From Pseudoscleropodium purum (Eukaryota > Streptophyta > Bryopsida > Hypnales > Brachytheciaceae), in NCBI GenBank assembly GCA_963969395.1, contig OZ017795.1, positions 3,534,001 to 3,598,000 on the forward strand: DNA of 64,000 nt. Direction: 5' to 3'. The translations under genes and the position numbers were made by a program. A model generated the notes under the pieces. It was not told the origin of the DNA, did not search any database, and saw nothing but the letters and a program-made list of their open reading frames with translations. This document shows positions 11,511-24,800 of the stretch, one piece after another; position 1 is the first letter of the stretch; every line of letters starts with the position of its first letter.

Positions 11511-11599
11511 TGCACCGGCCGGCAATCGAACCCGGGTCTGAACCACGAGCCGCGTATTTGTTGCGGCAGAATTCCATCCTACCACAAGAGCACCGGCCC
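11511..11599 (-). tRNA. tRNA-Gly(GCC)-like sequence, probably degenerate
   Basis: Read on the minus strand, the 3' half is very close to plant tRNA-Gly(GCC): CAGACCCGGGTTCGATT (B box) followed by an acceptor strand ending GGTGCA. The D-arm GTGGTAGGAT is also tRNA-like. The anticodon GCC (11565-11567) sits in a loop that is 18 nt too long. The anticodon stem still pairs (GAATT with GGTTC, two wobbles). The extra segment contains GCGGC, which complements GCCGC at the anticodon. The acceptor stem has a mismatch at pair 2 and a G-U at pair 3, and the T-stem has one mismatch. The lesions suggest a pseudogene or the head of a tRNA-derived SINE rather than a working tRNA. Confidence 0.55.
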
Positions 11600-12567
11600 T
11601 GCCAAGTGGATCACCCGAAGAGAACGTGGCAGATCCCTTCTTCGAACCAGGATCATTCGCGAGACGGGCGGGAATTCAGCGGAGATCATGATTCAAGGTC
11701 ACTGCGCCTCTCGGAGACCCCTCCAGAACCAGATACTTTTCTATGGGGCATTCTGTACCGAAATTATTTGTCTCCAAATGCGCTTTTCTGTTCTCCCAGT
11801 TCCAAAACCCACCCATCCTAATTTGAGTTGCCCTCAGGCTTTCTGGGGTCGTTCCCCTCTTGGTTTTGCCTTCCGGCTTTCAAAACCCACCCATTCTCAA
11901 GCAGGTATGAGAAGTTGGGCATCACCATTTCAGAGTACCAGTAAGTTAGTCGAGCCAGTCACTCGTACACTTCCTTCATGTCCGGCCCAAGTTGGTTACA
12001 GATCACGAGCTCGAGAGATGAAAGAGACACAATTTCCACTAGCTTCGTGGTCACCAAGCTCACTCGTCCCATACGGAAATTGTTATCGCATTTAGGAGTA
12101 ACTCATGTCAGTGACTCTGATTTCACCACCAGCAGTCAGGTCACTGAGAAATCGAGCGTGTCGCCGATTGCATAATTATGTTTCTCCTCGGCGGAACTGA
12201 AGGCCGTTTCCCACCTGGCGTTTGCAAACAGCATGTGCCTAAGATAAAACTTCGGCATTGAAAAGAGATCATTTTTTTTCCAAGCAGTTCAGGTTCGGAA
12301 CTGTCGAGATTGCTTCTTATTGAGGTGGAGTTCCCACATACTTGGTAACTTACTTTATTCAACTGTCGCAGGGGACTTCATGTAAGTTACCCCCGCTCAT
12401 CCCTTTAACGATTTTGATCCAATAACCAAAAATAATCAAAATTTGAATGATTTTGAAAATTAAAAATTTATCTTTCCAAATCCAAGGAATTGCGGGGGAA
12501 CTCATGTAATGGGAAAGATTTCACTACAATTCAGTGCTACCACATGAGCTCTATACAATGAGTGGAA
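11600..12567. other. Moderate-GC stretch with exon-like frames, no assignable gene
   Basis: Several overlapping frames are open on the plus strand. The best is about 12020-12175, reading DTISTSFVVTKLTRPIRK and ending SVSPIA-stop. Without a start, splice partner or known family I cannot call a gene. It could be the decayed 3' part of one, or of a retroposon headed by the tRNA-like sequence just to its left. Confidence 0.25.
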
Positions 12568-15180
12568 GGATTGTTTTTATAATGAAATTCATTGTCCATA
12601 GTGAATCTTCAAAGGGTATGGGACAAATTAGAAGATGAGAGCTTGAGCACTCATTGTCAAAACGCAGGAATTGTGTGCAATGTTAAAATTGCAAACCTCA
12701 TGTAGGCATAGTAAAATAACTTTTTTTAAGAAACTTTGAACTAAAGAAAGTTGGTAAATCAAACTAGCTTTCATCTCTGAAAATCCATTTGAGATTCGAG
12801 ACTCTAGTAAAAAGTTTGAGACAAAATTCAAACCTATAGTTTATTGCATATTAACCCCTAAATGCTCAAGGCTTTTTTTAAGCTTCTTGAGACTTTCTCT
12901 AAATTGAACTAGAAGCCAACATTTTGATAAGTTGTATCAATTTTTTTTAATTGTATTCATACAAATTCAAACCAAATATGTTAAGTATCACTTAGGAAAA
13001 GAGAAGTAAATAGTATGATCTATTAATTGAAAGATTGTAATGTTTGATTATGAGGGTATTAAAACAATGACATCAAATTGAAGTCTTGCAATCCTCTTTT
13101 TACATGTCAAATCTAAACAATTGGTCATCCAAAAAATATGAGGGTTAAAGGGCAAAATGTGTATAACCCAATCAATTTACAACTTTTCAAAACCTCTTCT
13201 TTTATTTTCTTAAATGAATTTTTCATGTGTTTTTTACTTTAAGATCTATTTTTTTTAGAGCCTTGACATTAAAAAATCAAGATTTGCAATGGACACCCTA
13301 GCACAAAATCTTGAATAGATAATTCATAACCATTCGTCATCATAATTATATTTTTGATGGAAAAAGTAGACTTTCAAAAAAATTTATCGAGTATCATTGA
13401 GCTATGTTTACTTGCAATTGCCATGTATTTGCAATTTAGCCAAAACTAATTGAAATTCGGATGAAAAGACTAAACAATTTTATTTACTAATTGGGTTTTG
13501 TGGTTAGGAGAAAAAGCATGTTGAAGTGGAGGTAGAGAACTTTGACCCTACTAATAGAGAGGTATTCACTTCTAAAGTTCATCATGATAGAACATCAATA
13601 ATTAGTAACAGGGTTTCTTTCAAAAACAAAAACAAATAGATCACTAGTAGAAAGGTAGGCCAAGTAGACTTGAGAAGCATGTCCCTAAAGACTCAAATCT
13701 ACTAAAGTAGGTCAAGTGGATCTTTTCATAGGGCTTTAAACTAGTCTATGTGGCCCATATTTCTACTATTGGATAAAAGGCTACTTAGAAATCAAGATTA
13801 CAAAGATTGCATATTAATCCTTGAATATTTTTTTATGTTCAGAAATTGAGTTGAGAGTATAAAAAAATATTTGAAAAACAACAACTTTGATTTTCAACCT
13901 TTAAAAGTTTGTTTAAGTAGAAGTAGGTACTAGATAGGAATAAAAACTAATTGGTTTATGATTCTCAAATGAATTAGAAGGTATTAATTCCAGTAATGAC
14001 ATTGTTCTAGCAAAAAAACTAAACTATGTAGAACCTTTTTTGAATTTATTTGAAATTTGAGCTAAAAAATGAATCATGTAACTATTTTTTTGAAAGAAGA
14101 TGCTTTCATTTCCCCAAAAACATAAACTCTTCATCACTTTATCATCACTAGTCCATGTAGAATGAATTAAATCTTCCCACATGCACTAAAATATTTTCTT
14201 CAAGAACCAAATTTTTTTTTAAAAATTTGAATTTTCAAAATTTTTTTGTTTTGATTGATGAACTCTATTTTGAGCTTAGTATCATTGCACTTGTGTTCCC
14301 ATTCACCAATTAAAATAAATATTACATCTACACAAAGCTAGTGTATTTTTTTATTTTCAAATAACCTAATTAAATATTGAAATCATATCAACCTACCCAA
14401 ATTTTCAATTATCTCCCACGGAGACAAAAGGTCTTTTGGGGGGTACATAATTATTCAACAAAAAATGTTGGATTTGACCTTTCAAGTACTATAATTTATT
14501 CTTTTGGTCCCTCCCTTTTTTTCTAACTTAAAACTATATAATACTCTTACCTTAGTCTTTTTTGTACTCTCTTTTTCTAATAGAATCATGATCTCGTCAC
14601 TTCCATCTAAAATACTAAATAAATAAAATCTTATTGCAAATCATAAATTTCATTATTTTTGATGTGCTAAACAATCCAAAAGTGAGTAGTGGATGACTTT
14701 TTATATCATAGTCAAAAATGAAGAATGCACCTATTGATTCATAAATTAAATCATTTTTAATAAAGTATCTTGGTGATAAGTCTCTTCTTTCTAAGATCAT
14801 AGATTCCGAGTAAGTGTACTTCGTAGATGAAGTAATGAATTGGATTGCACTTCTTGTTGCACAAAGTCAAGGAAAATGTTCTCTCCAATCCCTTTTTGAG
14901 TTTTGTTCCTAACTTTTGATTGAAGGCTTGAAATCTCAAAAGGATTTTTGGGGATGAAAGTTAGCTCAATTTACCAACTTTTCTTAGTTCAAAGTTTTTT
15001 GAAAAAAGTTATTCTACTATGTTTACATGAGGTCTAAAGTTGTACATTGAATACAATTCCTGCGTTTGACTTATTAATAACAAGGTATAGATAGTTGAGC
15101 ATTTGCTAATCCTAAATTACATATCCCACATGGATTGTTTTACTTTCCATCACCCCACTTGTATAAAGACATTGTCTGCA
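12568..15180. repeat. Family D foldback element split by nested insertions
   Basis: 12568-12832 matches the left half and 14840-15180 the right half of the family D element at 3385-3965. About 2 kb of other AT-rich DNA lies between them, including a family C copy (12850-13345). The order fits insertion of later elements into a D copy. No gene. Confidence 0.45.
12850..13345 (-). repeat. Family C repeat, copy 2 (reverse, one end missing)
   Basis: The reverse complement matches 1690-2110, including TTCAAGATTTTGTGC and the TTAACCCCTAAATG end. The opposite terminus was not found, so the copy is truncated or broken by later insertions. Confidence 0.45.
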
Positions 15181-16186
15181 CATATTTGAACAACCCAATA
15201 GGGGATTCTAAATCTGCTTGAGGTGTTTGTCGAAAAACATCAGAGATTTTGAAGTTTTCTAGTTAGGTTTGGCTGATTTTGGCTTTGGGCAGCTTCTATT
15301 TTTTTGGTAATTGGAGGTTGACCCCAGCATGTTGGTAAGAGCGGCCGTCACCAGCTGCAATCTTGATTACCAGAAGATTTTGAAGTTTTTATTATGGATT
15401 GCTATCCCTGTGGTGGGCCAACGAATACTGAAGTGCTAAATAGACGTAGGAACCTTCTCAGGTCGATGCCACCTCGGCTGCCATGTAGGTTCGGTAAATA
15501 CCTGAGCACTGAGGTGGGAATGGACGAAGATTTACTGCTGATGTAAGGCCATCGTAAGGCCAGGTGGGAACGTACCTTTACTCAAATGACCGATCTCTCA
15601 ATCTCCCGACCTTTCTTCAACTCGCTAAAAAAATAAACGACTCAAGTAAATCCTCCGTCCAGTGCTTCCTTCGACTGAGGGCCGCTTGCATGGGCTCTCA
15701 CACGTTTAGAGCTCCCCCAGAAAACCACTACTCATGCCCAAAGGCCGCAAGCCAGAAGAGTATCTTGGAATTAGTGAGAAACTTCCACATTTGAGCCTTC
15801 GAGTTCAGTCAAACGATGCAACAGTATCAGTGAACTCGGTTCGTTTCATCAGTCTCGTATCCAGACTTCAGCATGACCCTGGGATCAATTGTAATAAACC
15901 CTAACTTCTATCTAGCACAGGACTGGCATCATAGCCAGGATACCAGAGCCCATCGAGCTAGCAAAACTTAAAACGACCCGCAAGGACGTTTTCCTTTGCA
16001 GAGCTCGACTCCAAAGAAGGAAAGTAAATGTTGCACCACACAAAAACCACTTCAACAGCAGGGTTGATAAAGAATCGGATTGCTCAAGTCATCTGGTGTA
16101 AGAGAAAAGATTGGTCTAACCTAATCAGAAGGTTCCTAGCTACAGCCCCATCCTTTACATGGCAATGGTCGACTCTAATCCAATAC
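15181..16186. other. Spacer 3' of the plastid L34 gene
   Basis: Composition becomes less AT-rich from about 15300. Short frames occur (for example 15564-15794) but none has protein-like features, splice sites or a known motif. It probably includes the L34 3' UTR on the minus strand. Confidence 0.35.
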
Positions 16187-17014
16187 TTAGGCGAATTTGC
16201 CGCTGCTAGGGTTGCTCTTCGGCACCAGATTCTTGCGACCCTTGACACGCCTTCTCTTCAACACATTCCTCCCTGTCGGCGTCGCTTGCCGGGCACGGTA
16301 ACCCGACACCCGTGCAATCGACCTCCGCGATTTAGACCGCTTGGTACATCCCATGACAGGGCTGCCGGCTCTCACGACCAGAGAAAATCCTCGCTTCACC
16401 ACTGGCAGACCGAATGTGGTTGGCCTCAACGCCACTCCTGCATCCCAGATTGAACGCACACAATTAGCAAATCAAAACCAAATTCCCTGGAAGTCACATT
16501 TACATTCTTTACCAATGCAACGGAGTCCTTTTGATATCTGCCACACATGGGCAACAGACGTGCAAAGTAGGGCACGCCAATTCCCTTTCAAAGCATCCTC
16601 CAGAGTAAATTTCCAAATCTAGGTAGAAGTGCAGGCTACTCCACTATTCAAAACAAGAAACAATCCAAGCCCGGAGAAGAATGGCCTTACAAATGAGACT
16701 TCGTATTACGAAACACAAAATTGGCTACATCGCTAAATTCTGTAACCCTATCAATGTCCTTTGGCACTAGAAAAAGCACGAACGCGCTGTCTTAAAATTC
16801 AGCAATGTAAGAGATAAAAGCCAAGAATTCATTCATAATTTGGGAACCCACCTGCGAAGTACGACGAGGAGAAGGAAGACACCACGCGGCTGGCGGTGAA
16901 AGACGACGTGAGCCCGCAGCGGGCGCCGCTGGAGGACGACGCGAGTTTGAGAGTGGACGAGGAGGAGCCGAGCGACAGGGCGGTCATGGAGGTGGAGAGC
17001 GCCATTGCTGCCAT
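16187..17014 (-). CDS. RPL34: Plastid ribosomal protein bL34c, nuclear-encoded, two exons
   Basis: Exon 1 runs 17014-16852. A 414-bp intron follows (donor GCAG|GTGGGT, acceptor GATGCAG|GA). Exon 2 runs 16437-16187. Phases match (G + GA makes a glycine codon), giving 137 residues. Residues 1-55 are Ser/Ala/Thr-rich without acidic residues ([16 protein letters not shown]...), a typical chloroplast transit peptide, so the first ATG is preferred; a second ATG lies three codons on. The mature end carries the L34 signature: [19 protein letters not shown] then [15 protein letters not shown], equivalent to bacterial '[24 protein letters not shown]'. The tail [10 protein letters not shown] is the usual plant plastid extension. 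The protein binds 23S rRNA in the large subunit of the chloroplast ribosome. The C-terminal exon is far more conserved than the N-terminus, as expected. Confidence 0.93.
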
Positions 17015-19509
17015 AGCTGCAACTGCGACTACGGAATGTCGAATGCTCGGAAATGAGCGAAGCTTGCAAACCCGATTCCAATTCGCATCCACTGAGATGG
17101 GTTTGCGGAGATGGCAGGAAATTGGTCGTCAAGGTCCGTCAACCTTATCTGGTTCAGCAAGTACCAACCACAGCTTCCCTAAAGAACCCCAAGGACCCAA
17201 CCCTTTCTGTCGAGGTTTAGGGACGACGACGTCCTGCGCCGGTCTCCGTGGTGAGTGGGACCCGTTACCGTGGCTTCAGATCATAACAAGAAGAGAAATC
17301 TGCCATAGGCAGCCATCTTTGGTGTGACCTCCCCGGAGACCCAATTTAACTCTAGAAGGACACGGCAGACACTGAGTACCCAATGGATTGTAGAGTGGAA
17401 ATGTTCATCTTTGGAATTTTGTGTGAAAAGGGGAGCTTTTGCATAGTAGTTTGATTTCTTACGGGTGCTTGGGTTTTTTTTAAACAAATGATTCATATGG
17501 TACCTAAAATCAAGATTTTCATAGTGACCAAGCCAACGTTATAGGATTGTGCAAGACTATCCCTTTCACATAAAATTCCAAGGATGAATATTTATACTTT
17601 TGTCCTATATAGAAGGATTCTCTATCATTCATCAAACACTTTTAGATTGCAACATTGTTACAAGGTTAATCACAGGATACAAAATCCATTCTATATAGGA
17701 TGAATTTTGCCTTCTATAAACCAAAAAAGTCACCTATTTTGTGTTGTGTTAATTCTACATTCTTCACCTTCTCTAACAAATTTTGGGTCTTTGATTGCAA
17801 ATATGAATTCAAAATTTGCAAATCTAATTATACATGGTAAATAAAAAAATTTGTTTGTTATTTCCTAGGAATAAATTCATCCTACACAGTTTACTTTGAG
17901 GGATGGGTTTAGTGTCCAATGTTAATCACAACCACATCTAAGCTTGGTCTTCCATCTACAAAAATGTTGGTGGTGATCCATACATTGTCTTGCATTGATG
18001 ATGCTCTAATCCATTAGAAAGGTGCTCTTATGTAAACTTAAGAGTGTGAACACATGAGCTTAAAAGACTATACATCTATGTTATAGGTGTTTATATTATA
18101 AAAACTTCCTATGATTATAGTGTAGCTATAATTTAGATACTAATATTATGTATTTATATTATAAGCACTTTCAATGGTTGTAGTATATATACTTATATAT
18201 AAGCTCGAAGCTCAAATGTTTGCATTTTTGTACTCACATACTAGCACCATTGTAAGCCATTATAGGAAAAAAAAAATTGTGATATTAATGAAAATTAAGT
18301 CACATTAACAAAAATTGCGTTTATATTCCCCCTAGTATTAAGTCTAAATTGTTTGCAAGACAAAATCCTTTATATTTTTACATTAATAATCCAAATGGAA
18401 TGAATGAAATCTTCCTTGGAAAATATAAGTATTTTCTATGAAGAAAAATTGAAGAATTAATTCAAAGTTTATTTATTATTTATCCTATCAATCTTAATTA
18501 TTTTGTTTTAAAAGTTGTATAACTTTGGCAATCAAAAACCAATTGATACAAAAATTATATTCCTTAGAATTCTACCTCAAAAAAAACCATTCAATAATTA
18601 TTCACATTGAAAATTGAGATCATACATATGAACTTGTCCACACTTTCAATTGTCCTTTAAGGGAACTTTGATTATTTGGAGGTTAAACAAGATAATATAA
18701 TGAAGACTACAAATGCTCTAATTCATAAATAACTACTCTTTTGGAATAAATTTTCCTAAGCATATTGTGTATCCTCATTTCAGAATGTAAAATTCACTCT
18801 TTATTTCTTATGATTCCACATATTTTTTTATTTAGCAAACATCAAGAAATAACTAGGAACAATCTTAAAAACAACATTTAGTAAAAGTGGAATAACTTGT
18901 CCATGAACAATATGAAAAGAGTACTAGTTTGTCATAAAAAAAACTCCATAGAGATATCTATTAAGTGATTTTGAGTTTGATGTAAAGTTTGGTAGAGAGA
19001 ATTATTTAAAGGTCAACAAATAGATAGAATAGAAAATGTCCTAGAATCAAGTTTGACATATAGGTTACATGAGGTTCAAATCGCTCAATATGTCATCATA
19101 CATAGGATTTATTAACTTATTAACCTTTGAGTTTGTTGACCAATTTTTTTCTCTCTAATTTTTGTACATTTTTAAGCCAATTTTTTTCTTTCTATTTGAC
19201 GGATATTTTTAATATATGAGAACTTATTTTGATATATACCTTTATAGACTCAACAATAGAATGGATTAAGTGCCAAAATTACTCAAAAAGGATGATATAG
19301 AAGGAAAATCATTATTTTCAAATAGGAAGTGCTTGTATATGAGTATAGAATACCCATGACCTTAAGAATTTATATTATAGACACCTTCTATGGTTGTAGG
19401 TATCTATATTATAGGCTCTTTCTATATTAAAGTGTATATATATTATAGGTAAATATATTATACACACCTTCAATTGGTCATAGATATATACCTACAATTA
19501 CAATCAAGG

Positions 19510-19748
19510 TTTATATAAAGTAGGCATATCCAATACCAACCACTAACCTAATACCATCCAAATGTATGACTATCCTTGATTTTAGAGTGAGTATCTATGG
19601 CAGTACTACTACATGCCTTAACTTCACTTATTGTGAAGTTACAGTATGTAATATCGTTATAGATTCTCAATCTAGAATCAACAAATGTCCTACATTTGGG
19701 TGGTATTAGATTAGCGGTTGGTATCGTATACGTCTACCTTATAGGCTC
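19510..19748. mobile_element. Near-complete palindrome (foldback MITE-like hairpin)
   Basis: Two arms of about 110 bases flank a 5-base loop TTATT at 19628-19632. The innermost TAACTTCAC/GTGAAGTTA pairs perfectly. Outer landmarks are CCAATACCAACC in the left arm and GGTTGGTATCG in the right arm. Arms are about 75-80% complementary by eye. It is probably a non-autonomous foldback transposon and a potential small-RNA hairpin if transcribed. Confidence 0.65.
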
Positions 19749-21297
19749 ACATCTTTGTGCTCATGCACTAGCATCGTTGTTTTCAAATTGTTGTGAACTA
19801 ATATTAGTGAATAATACTCCATATTAAGGTTTATTTGATAAAATCGCAAGAAGTTGAGAGGAATTTAAAGCTCATTGCTTTTCAACAAATCAATATTTTC
19901 TACACTAATCCAATGTATAGGGTTATATGGGACTTCCCAATGTATAAATGTTGCACATTCTAAAGTATTGAAGCTTGTAGACAAGTAAACATTATATCTT
20001 TTGAAAATTCACTAGTAGAAAACTCCCATTCCTTAGTTAATATGCATAAGAATTTTCTTAACATTGTTTAATACAAATTTTTATTATGACATTTTTAAAA
20101 TCTTTGGAAATATAAGTAAGAAGGTTGATTTCAACCAGTATTTTTAGTATAATTATTCATTTAGACTCCAAGTTTATTATTCAAATGTATTACAATTTGT
20201 CCCAACTAATTAATGACAAAAATTGATTTAAAAAAAGTGTATGCAAGCTTATACTTGCAAAGGATACAATAATTTAGTTTAATCTTGAAAGGACCAAATT
20301 TTTTTAGAATGTCAAAATGAAATTTAAATTGGTTCCTATGAAGAAAATTTTGAATGTACCTTTTCAAAAATTTGACTAAAGATATAGGCATATGCACCCT
20401 TCTTTTGCATAACCTTTTTTTTTCCTCAATGAAATGCCCAAATAAAAGTTATGCAACCTAGAGAAAATGAATTGTGGTAAGTATTTTTAGACAAAAAGTG
20501 CTAAATTTCTTTTTTACTTTTGAAGTTTGATAATGTATATTCTAAAATGATATTGTATGTAGTGACAATTTATGTAGTGCCAAAATATTAGTCCAAAAGA
20601 AATCAAACTCAATTAATACCAACAATTTGAACCAAAAAAACGATTTCTAAAATTTTAGGTGCTATAATCTTGTAATCTGTGTAGTCAAAGTTTTGAATTA
20701 TTTTCTACATGTTTCTAAAGTACTTTAATATAAATATTTTGAAAAGAATTATTTTTTTCAATGAACTAAAAATTGGTGATTCTTCACAATTTTCAATAAA
20801 ACTACCTCTCATCTTTTAGAGGATAAAATCTCACTTTAATTCTTAAAGGTCTTTACTTCCTATAATTGAATGTGACTTATTTGTGGCCATTGTTGTTTGA
20901 GTGGATAGGATAGTGAAGGAATGTGAATTTCAAAGAAAAACATAAATCATTTTTAAAGGGATACAAGTGGTATTCAGCCATTGGCTATTGAACTTTTCCA
21001 AAAATGTGAAAGGGGGAACATGTGTCACTTTGTCATTGGCTGAAAAATTGACATGGGTTCTTGTAAACTCTCCCCTCCAACCCCATACTTATATTTTTGT
21101 AAAATGTGCTTCACCTGCAAACAATATATAACAATGTATATTTATAAAATTGTATGTATATGTATATCTCATACATATCTCATATGTATTATACATATAT
21201 TTCACATGTTGCACATATTTTGTATTTTATATTTGTCTTATGTATTTGTATCCATATCTATATCATTTATTTTTCAAGATCAAGGGCATTAGAGGGA

Positions 21298-21410
21298 GAA
21301 GGGGATTTTTATTTATGAGATCAAAGGGGATTTTTATTTACGAGGTCAATGGTGATTTTTACAAGAGGGGGGGGGGGGGGGGGAAGGGAGGGGGGTGCTT
21401 TAATTGCAAC
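21298..21410 (+). repeat. Short direct repeats and a 17-G homopolymer
   Basis: GGGGATTTTTATTTA is repeated at about 21301 and 21328, with a decayed third unit at about 21350. A run of 17 G (21367-21383) and more G blocks follow. The G tract could form a G-quadruplex and is also a likely place for an assembly length error. Confidence 0.6.
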
Positions 21411-21710
21411 TTGAATTTGGATGCATCATTATAGGAAATAGTGACTTGTGATAGTGGCTGGTTATTTATTAGTTATTAGGCACTCAAGGTGTATAGTGAC
21501 ACTTTGTGTCACTATGCACTCCCCCCTCAATTTTTATTTAAATTTTTTTATTTTACCACCCCCACTCACCTCCACCTATCATTTAGAATTTGATTTAAAT
21601 TTTTTATCTCACCCCTCCTCACCCTCACCCCCTCTTGTAATCTTCAGAATCAAAGTTCTTGACAAACAATATGGGACAATTGATCCCGTATCCAATATTG
21701 TATCCGTATT

Positions 21711-21840
21711 CAGTATGCATATCTAGTATACGTATTCAATATGCATATCTAGTACACGTATTCAGTACGCATATCCAGTACATGTATTCAGTATTCATAT
21801 TCAATATCCATATTCAGTATACGTATTTAATATTTATATC
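21711..21840 (+). repeat. 13-bp minisatellite, ten units
   Basis: Ten consecutive 13-base units run from 21711 to 21840, consensus roughly CAGTATrCrTATy with alternating variants such as CAGTATGCATATC and TAGTATACGTATT. A partial unit follows. The alternation of two unit types suggests growth as a 26-base dimer. Non-coding, although it reads as Tyr/Ile-rich in translation. Confidence 0.75.
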
Positions 21841-24800
21841 CAGTACCGTACCCATACCTATATTCGTATTCAGTATTTATATTTTATATTTGAACGGCTC
21901 AGATTAAATTTCACAAGATCAACATCTTGTGATTTTTTGAGAAATCAACGTCAATTTTGAGGGTAAGCATTTTTTTTCAAAAAAATCAACGGCTCGCAAA
22001 TTTTTTGAGAGAGGAGGGCGGGAACTAATGGGAGTGGCAGGTGAGTTTCAGTGTATAGTGACTTGTTCAAATATTAGAGGAAATACTCAATAAATCATAT
22101 ATGTAGCCATGCGGGTGAACAACACAGTCATTATTTGTACATATGGTGAATAAATTACAAATAAAAAGGGATATTTTTTCTCCAAAGAATTACATGTATT
22201 TTTGTCTTATTGTAAATATAATCAAAATTAGAAATTTTTTAATGTCCTATGAATGATGTTTGCCTAGTGGTTTGGTAAACAAAAAATAAAACAATTCTGA
22301 ATCAAGGTTTTTATACTCATTTGGCCTAGTGTATTTTGAACAAAAATATTTATTACACACATATTTGAAAAAATTATAAAAACTCTATGAATTCAAGTTT
22401 TGCATATTGAAATACAAATTTTAGAGTATTTAGAATTTTTCCTTTATGTTTTTGTAGTTAATATTAATAATGTTATTTAAATTTATCCTTTGTCATTCTG
22501 ATGTTCATTTTCTTCATATTTATATTAAAATAGATATAATTCTCTTTTGCAAATTTGTTTGTGAAATCAATGTGTCAAAGTGTAGAAAACCATTTGAATT
22601 TAAACATAGTGTGTCATTTATTTATTGCAAGTGAAAATTTGAAAAAACTTAAGACTAATATGAGTTTGCCACAATTTTGCCACAATTTATTCATGCACCC
22701 CCCCTCAACTAGACAAAAGAATTTGACTTACTTGGAATTCCCTTACAGTTGATTTGATACAACTTATGGACACATTCACTGCTGTAATGTTTTCAATTTA
22801 CAATTACAAGTATGAATGCTTGGTCAATTAGACAACAACTTTCTTGGACCGAAGCTATTTCACATAGCTTAACCTTCACATATTTTATATCACCTCAACT
22901 TGTAGTCGATTGGACAATTTAATCAACTCTCTTTCTTTAGCAAGTTGACATAGCTCCAATTTCAATAATTCACACCCTTAAACTAGATCACACAACTGAG
23001 TTGCAGCTAAGGTAGGAGGTAGGAGGTCCTTAAACCAACCATCTAAGAGCTGGAACTGATTTTTGGGGAGGTGAAATTTCTTCAAAAAAAATTCAGTAAA
23101 TTTTCCTTGAAAGACAAGTAGAATTGGCATCTAACCCAAGTCGTTTCATATTTTTTGAAGCTTTGTAGAATTAGTTATGAAATTTTGAAGCTGAAGTGAC
23201 ATAGGGCTCTAATAGCGTCCACCTCCTAAAATGTACGCTGTTTGTACATGACTGAAGACTACAAAAAAGCAACATGTACATGCAATGTACATTTAAGGAG
23301 GTGAACGTTTTTAGAACCTGTGCACTTTTAGAACCTCCTACCTTAGTGTAACTTGTCAATTTGACCACTGCTCTTACACACACCTAGTGAGTCCCTCCAT
23401 CCAAGTACTAATTAGACAACAATGAGCATACATAAAAGCAAATTGACAAGCTCTACTTTCAATTCACAAGTAAATTCTCTTCTAGTCCATTCGCCATTCG
23501 CCATTCTCCTCACACACTCTCCTATAACAGACCAGCCAGCACACAATTTACAGTCAGTTATCACAACTCATCAACTTGGCCATAACTCACAAACAAGCAC
23601 TTTTAATTAATATTTTCTATACACAATCACAAGCTTACATACTCAGGCAGCTTGGCAATAGTCTCTCAATCACAGGCTGTAACTCACAACTAATAGACAA
23701 TCACTTTTACACATCAACAATTCCACAATCAATTAGACAACTAGACAGGCCACACTTGCCCCACCAGCTCACACAGTTGAGAGCGAATAGACAAACTTTG
23801 CAAATTAAATGTTGAAAATTATATTCACAATTATTCGCAAAATGTTTGCAGTGAGTCATACAACTTGTATGAAATTTTGAAGAAAGAGCAAATCGCCCTT
23901 TGGACTTATAGTCCCAAAATTGAAGACAACTCTTCACAGGGAGAGCTACCAAGCCTATTTGACTCTTTTCAAATCCTGTCAAATTGTCTCTTTCAAATTT
24001 TAGAATCCTACCTTTTCCATTCTTGAGTATTTTCAACAATCCTAATTGACCCTGAAGTAGAAATGAGACAATTTGTTAACCCTATCTACACCACAAGAGT
24101 CAAATAGACTTAAAAAAAATGAAAAATTGAGTATGACAATTCGTTTGGTATTATGCTGCTCATGCAATACTTCTTGTTTTCATTGTACAAGTGTTGCTTC
24201 TACTATCATGTCATATTGTCATTGTTGCAAGAAATTATAAGTGCATATGGCTTTAAAGTGGAAAAAATTGTTTCATTTGTAACCAATAAATTGAATTAGA
24301 AGTGTAGGACAAAGCCTCGAAATCTAAAAATTGTATGTAATGTATGGATTTAAAAATCAAAATTAAATGACCAAAGAGATTGAAACTATTTGTACCTCTA
24401 TTTTAATTTTTCCATTTTAGAAAATCATATAATACATGGGCCTTATGTATTAGCACAACCAAAAATAATAACCCTTTTTTTATATGTCCTTTAAGCTTAG
24501 GTGGTACCAAGGTGTCTCTAACAAGTGATTTCTTGTGTACACATTTAGTTAATAAAAAATCAAAATGTTATTAGTTGATTATGTAAAGACTACATTTAAA
24601 TTAATAGAGATAACTTGATTGAAAGTTCAAATTTAAGAGTTTTTTGGTGATTGACAAAGAATATTAATAAAAAATAAATTTTCTTCTATTTTAAAATTTA
24701 ACTCAAACTTTAAAAGAAAGGCAAATTAATTAGCATTTTTTTGGTTTAGATTACCAATTACTTTTCATTTTTGGCTATAAATGTACAATAGTCATATTTT

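Noticed and set aside
11511..11599. Functional intron-containing tRNA-Gly
   Set aside because: Acceptor pair 2 is mismatched, pair 3 is G-U, and the T-stem has a mismatch; kept only as a tRNA-like sequence.
16896..17327. 143-codon plus-strand frame
   Set aside because: It lies opposite the L34 transit-peptide exon and promoter. Phase-matched splicing and the L34 signature support the minus strand.
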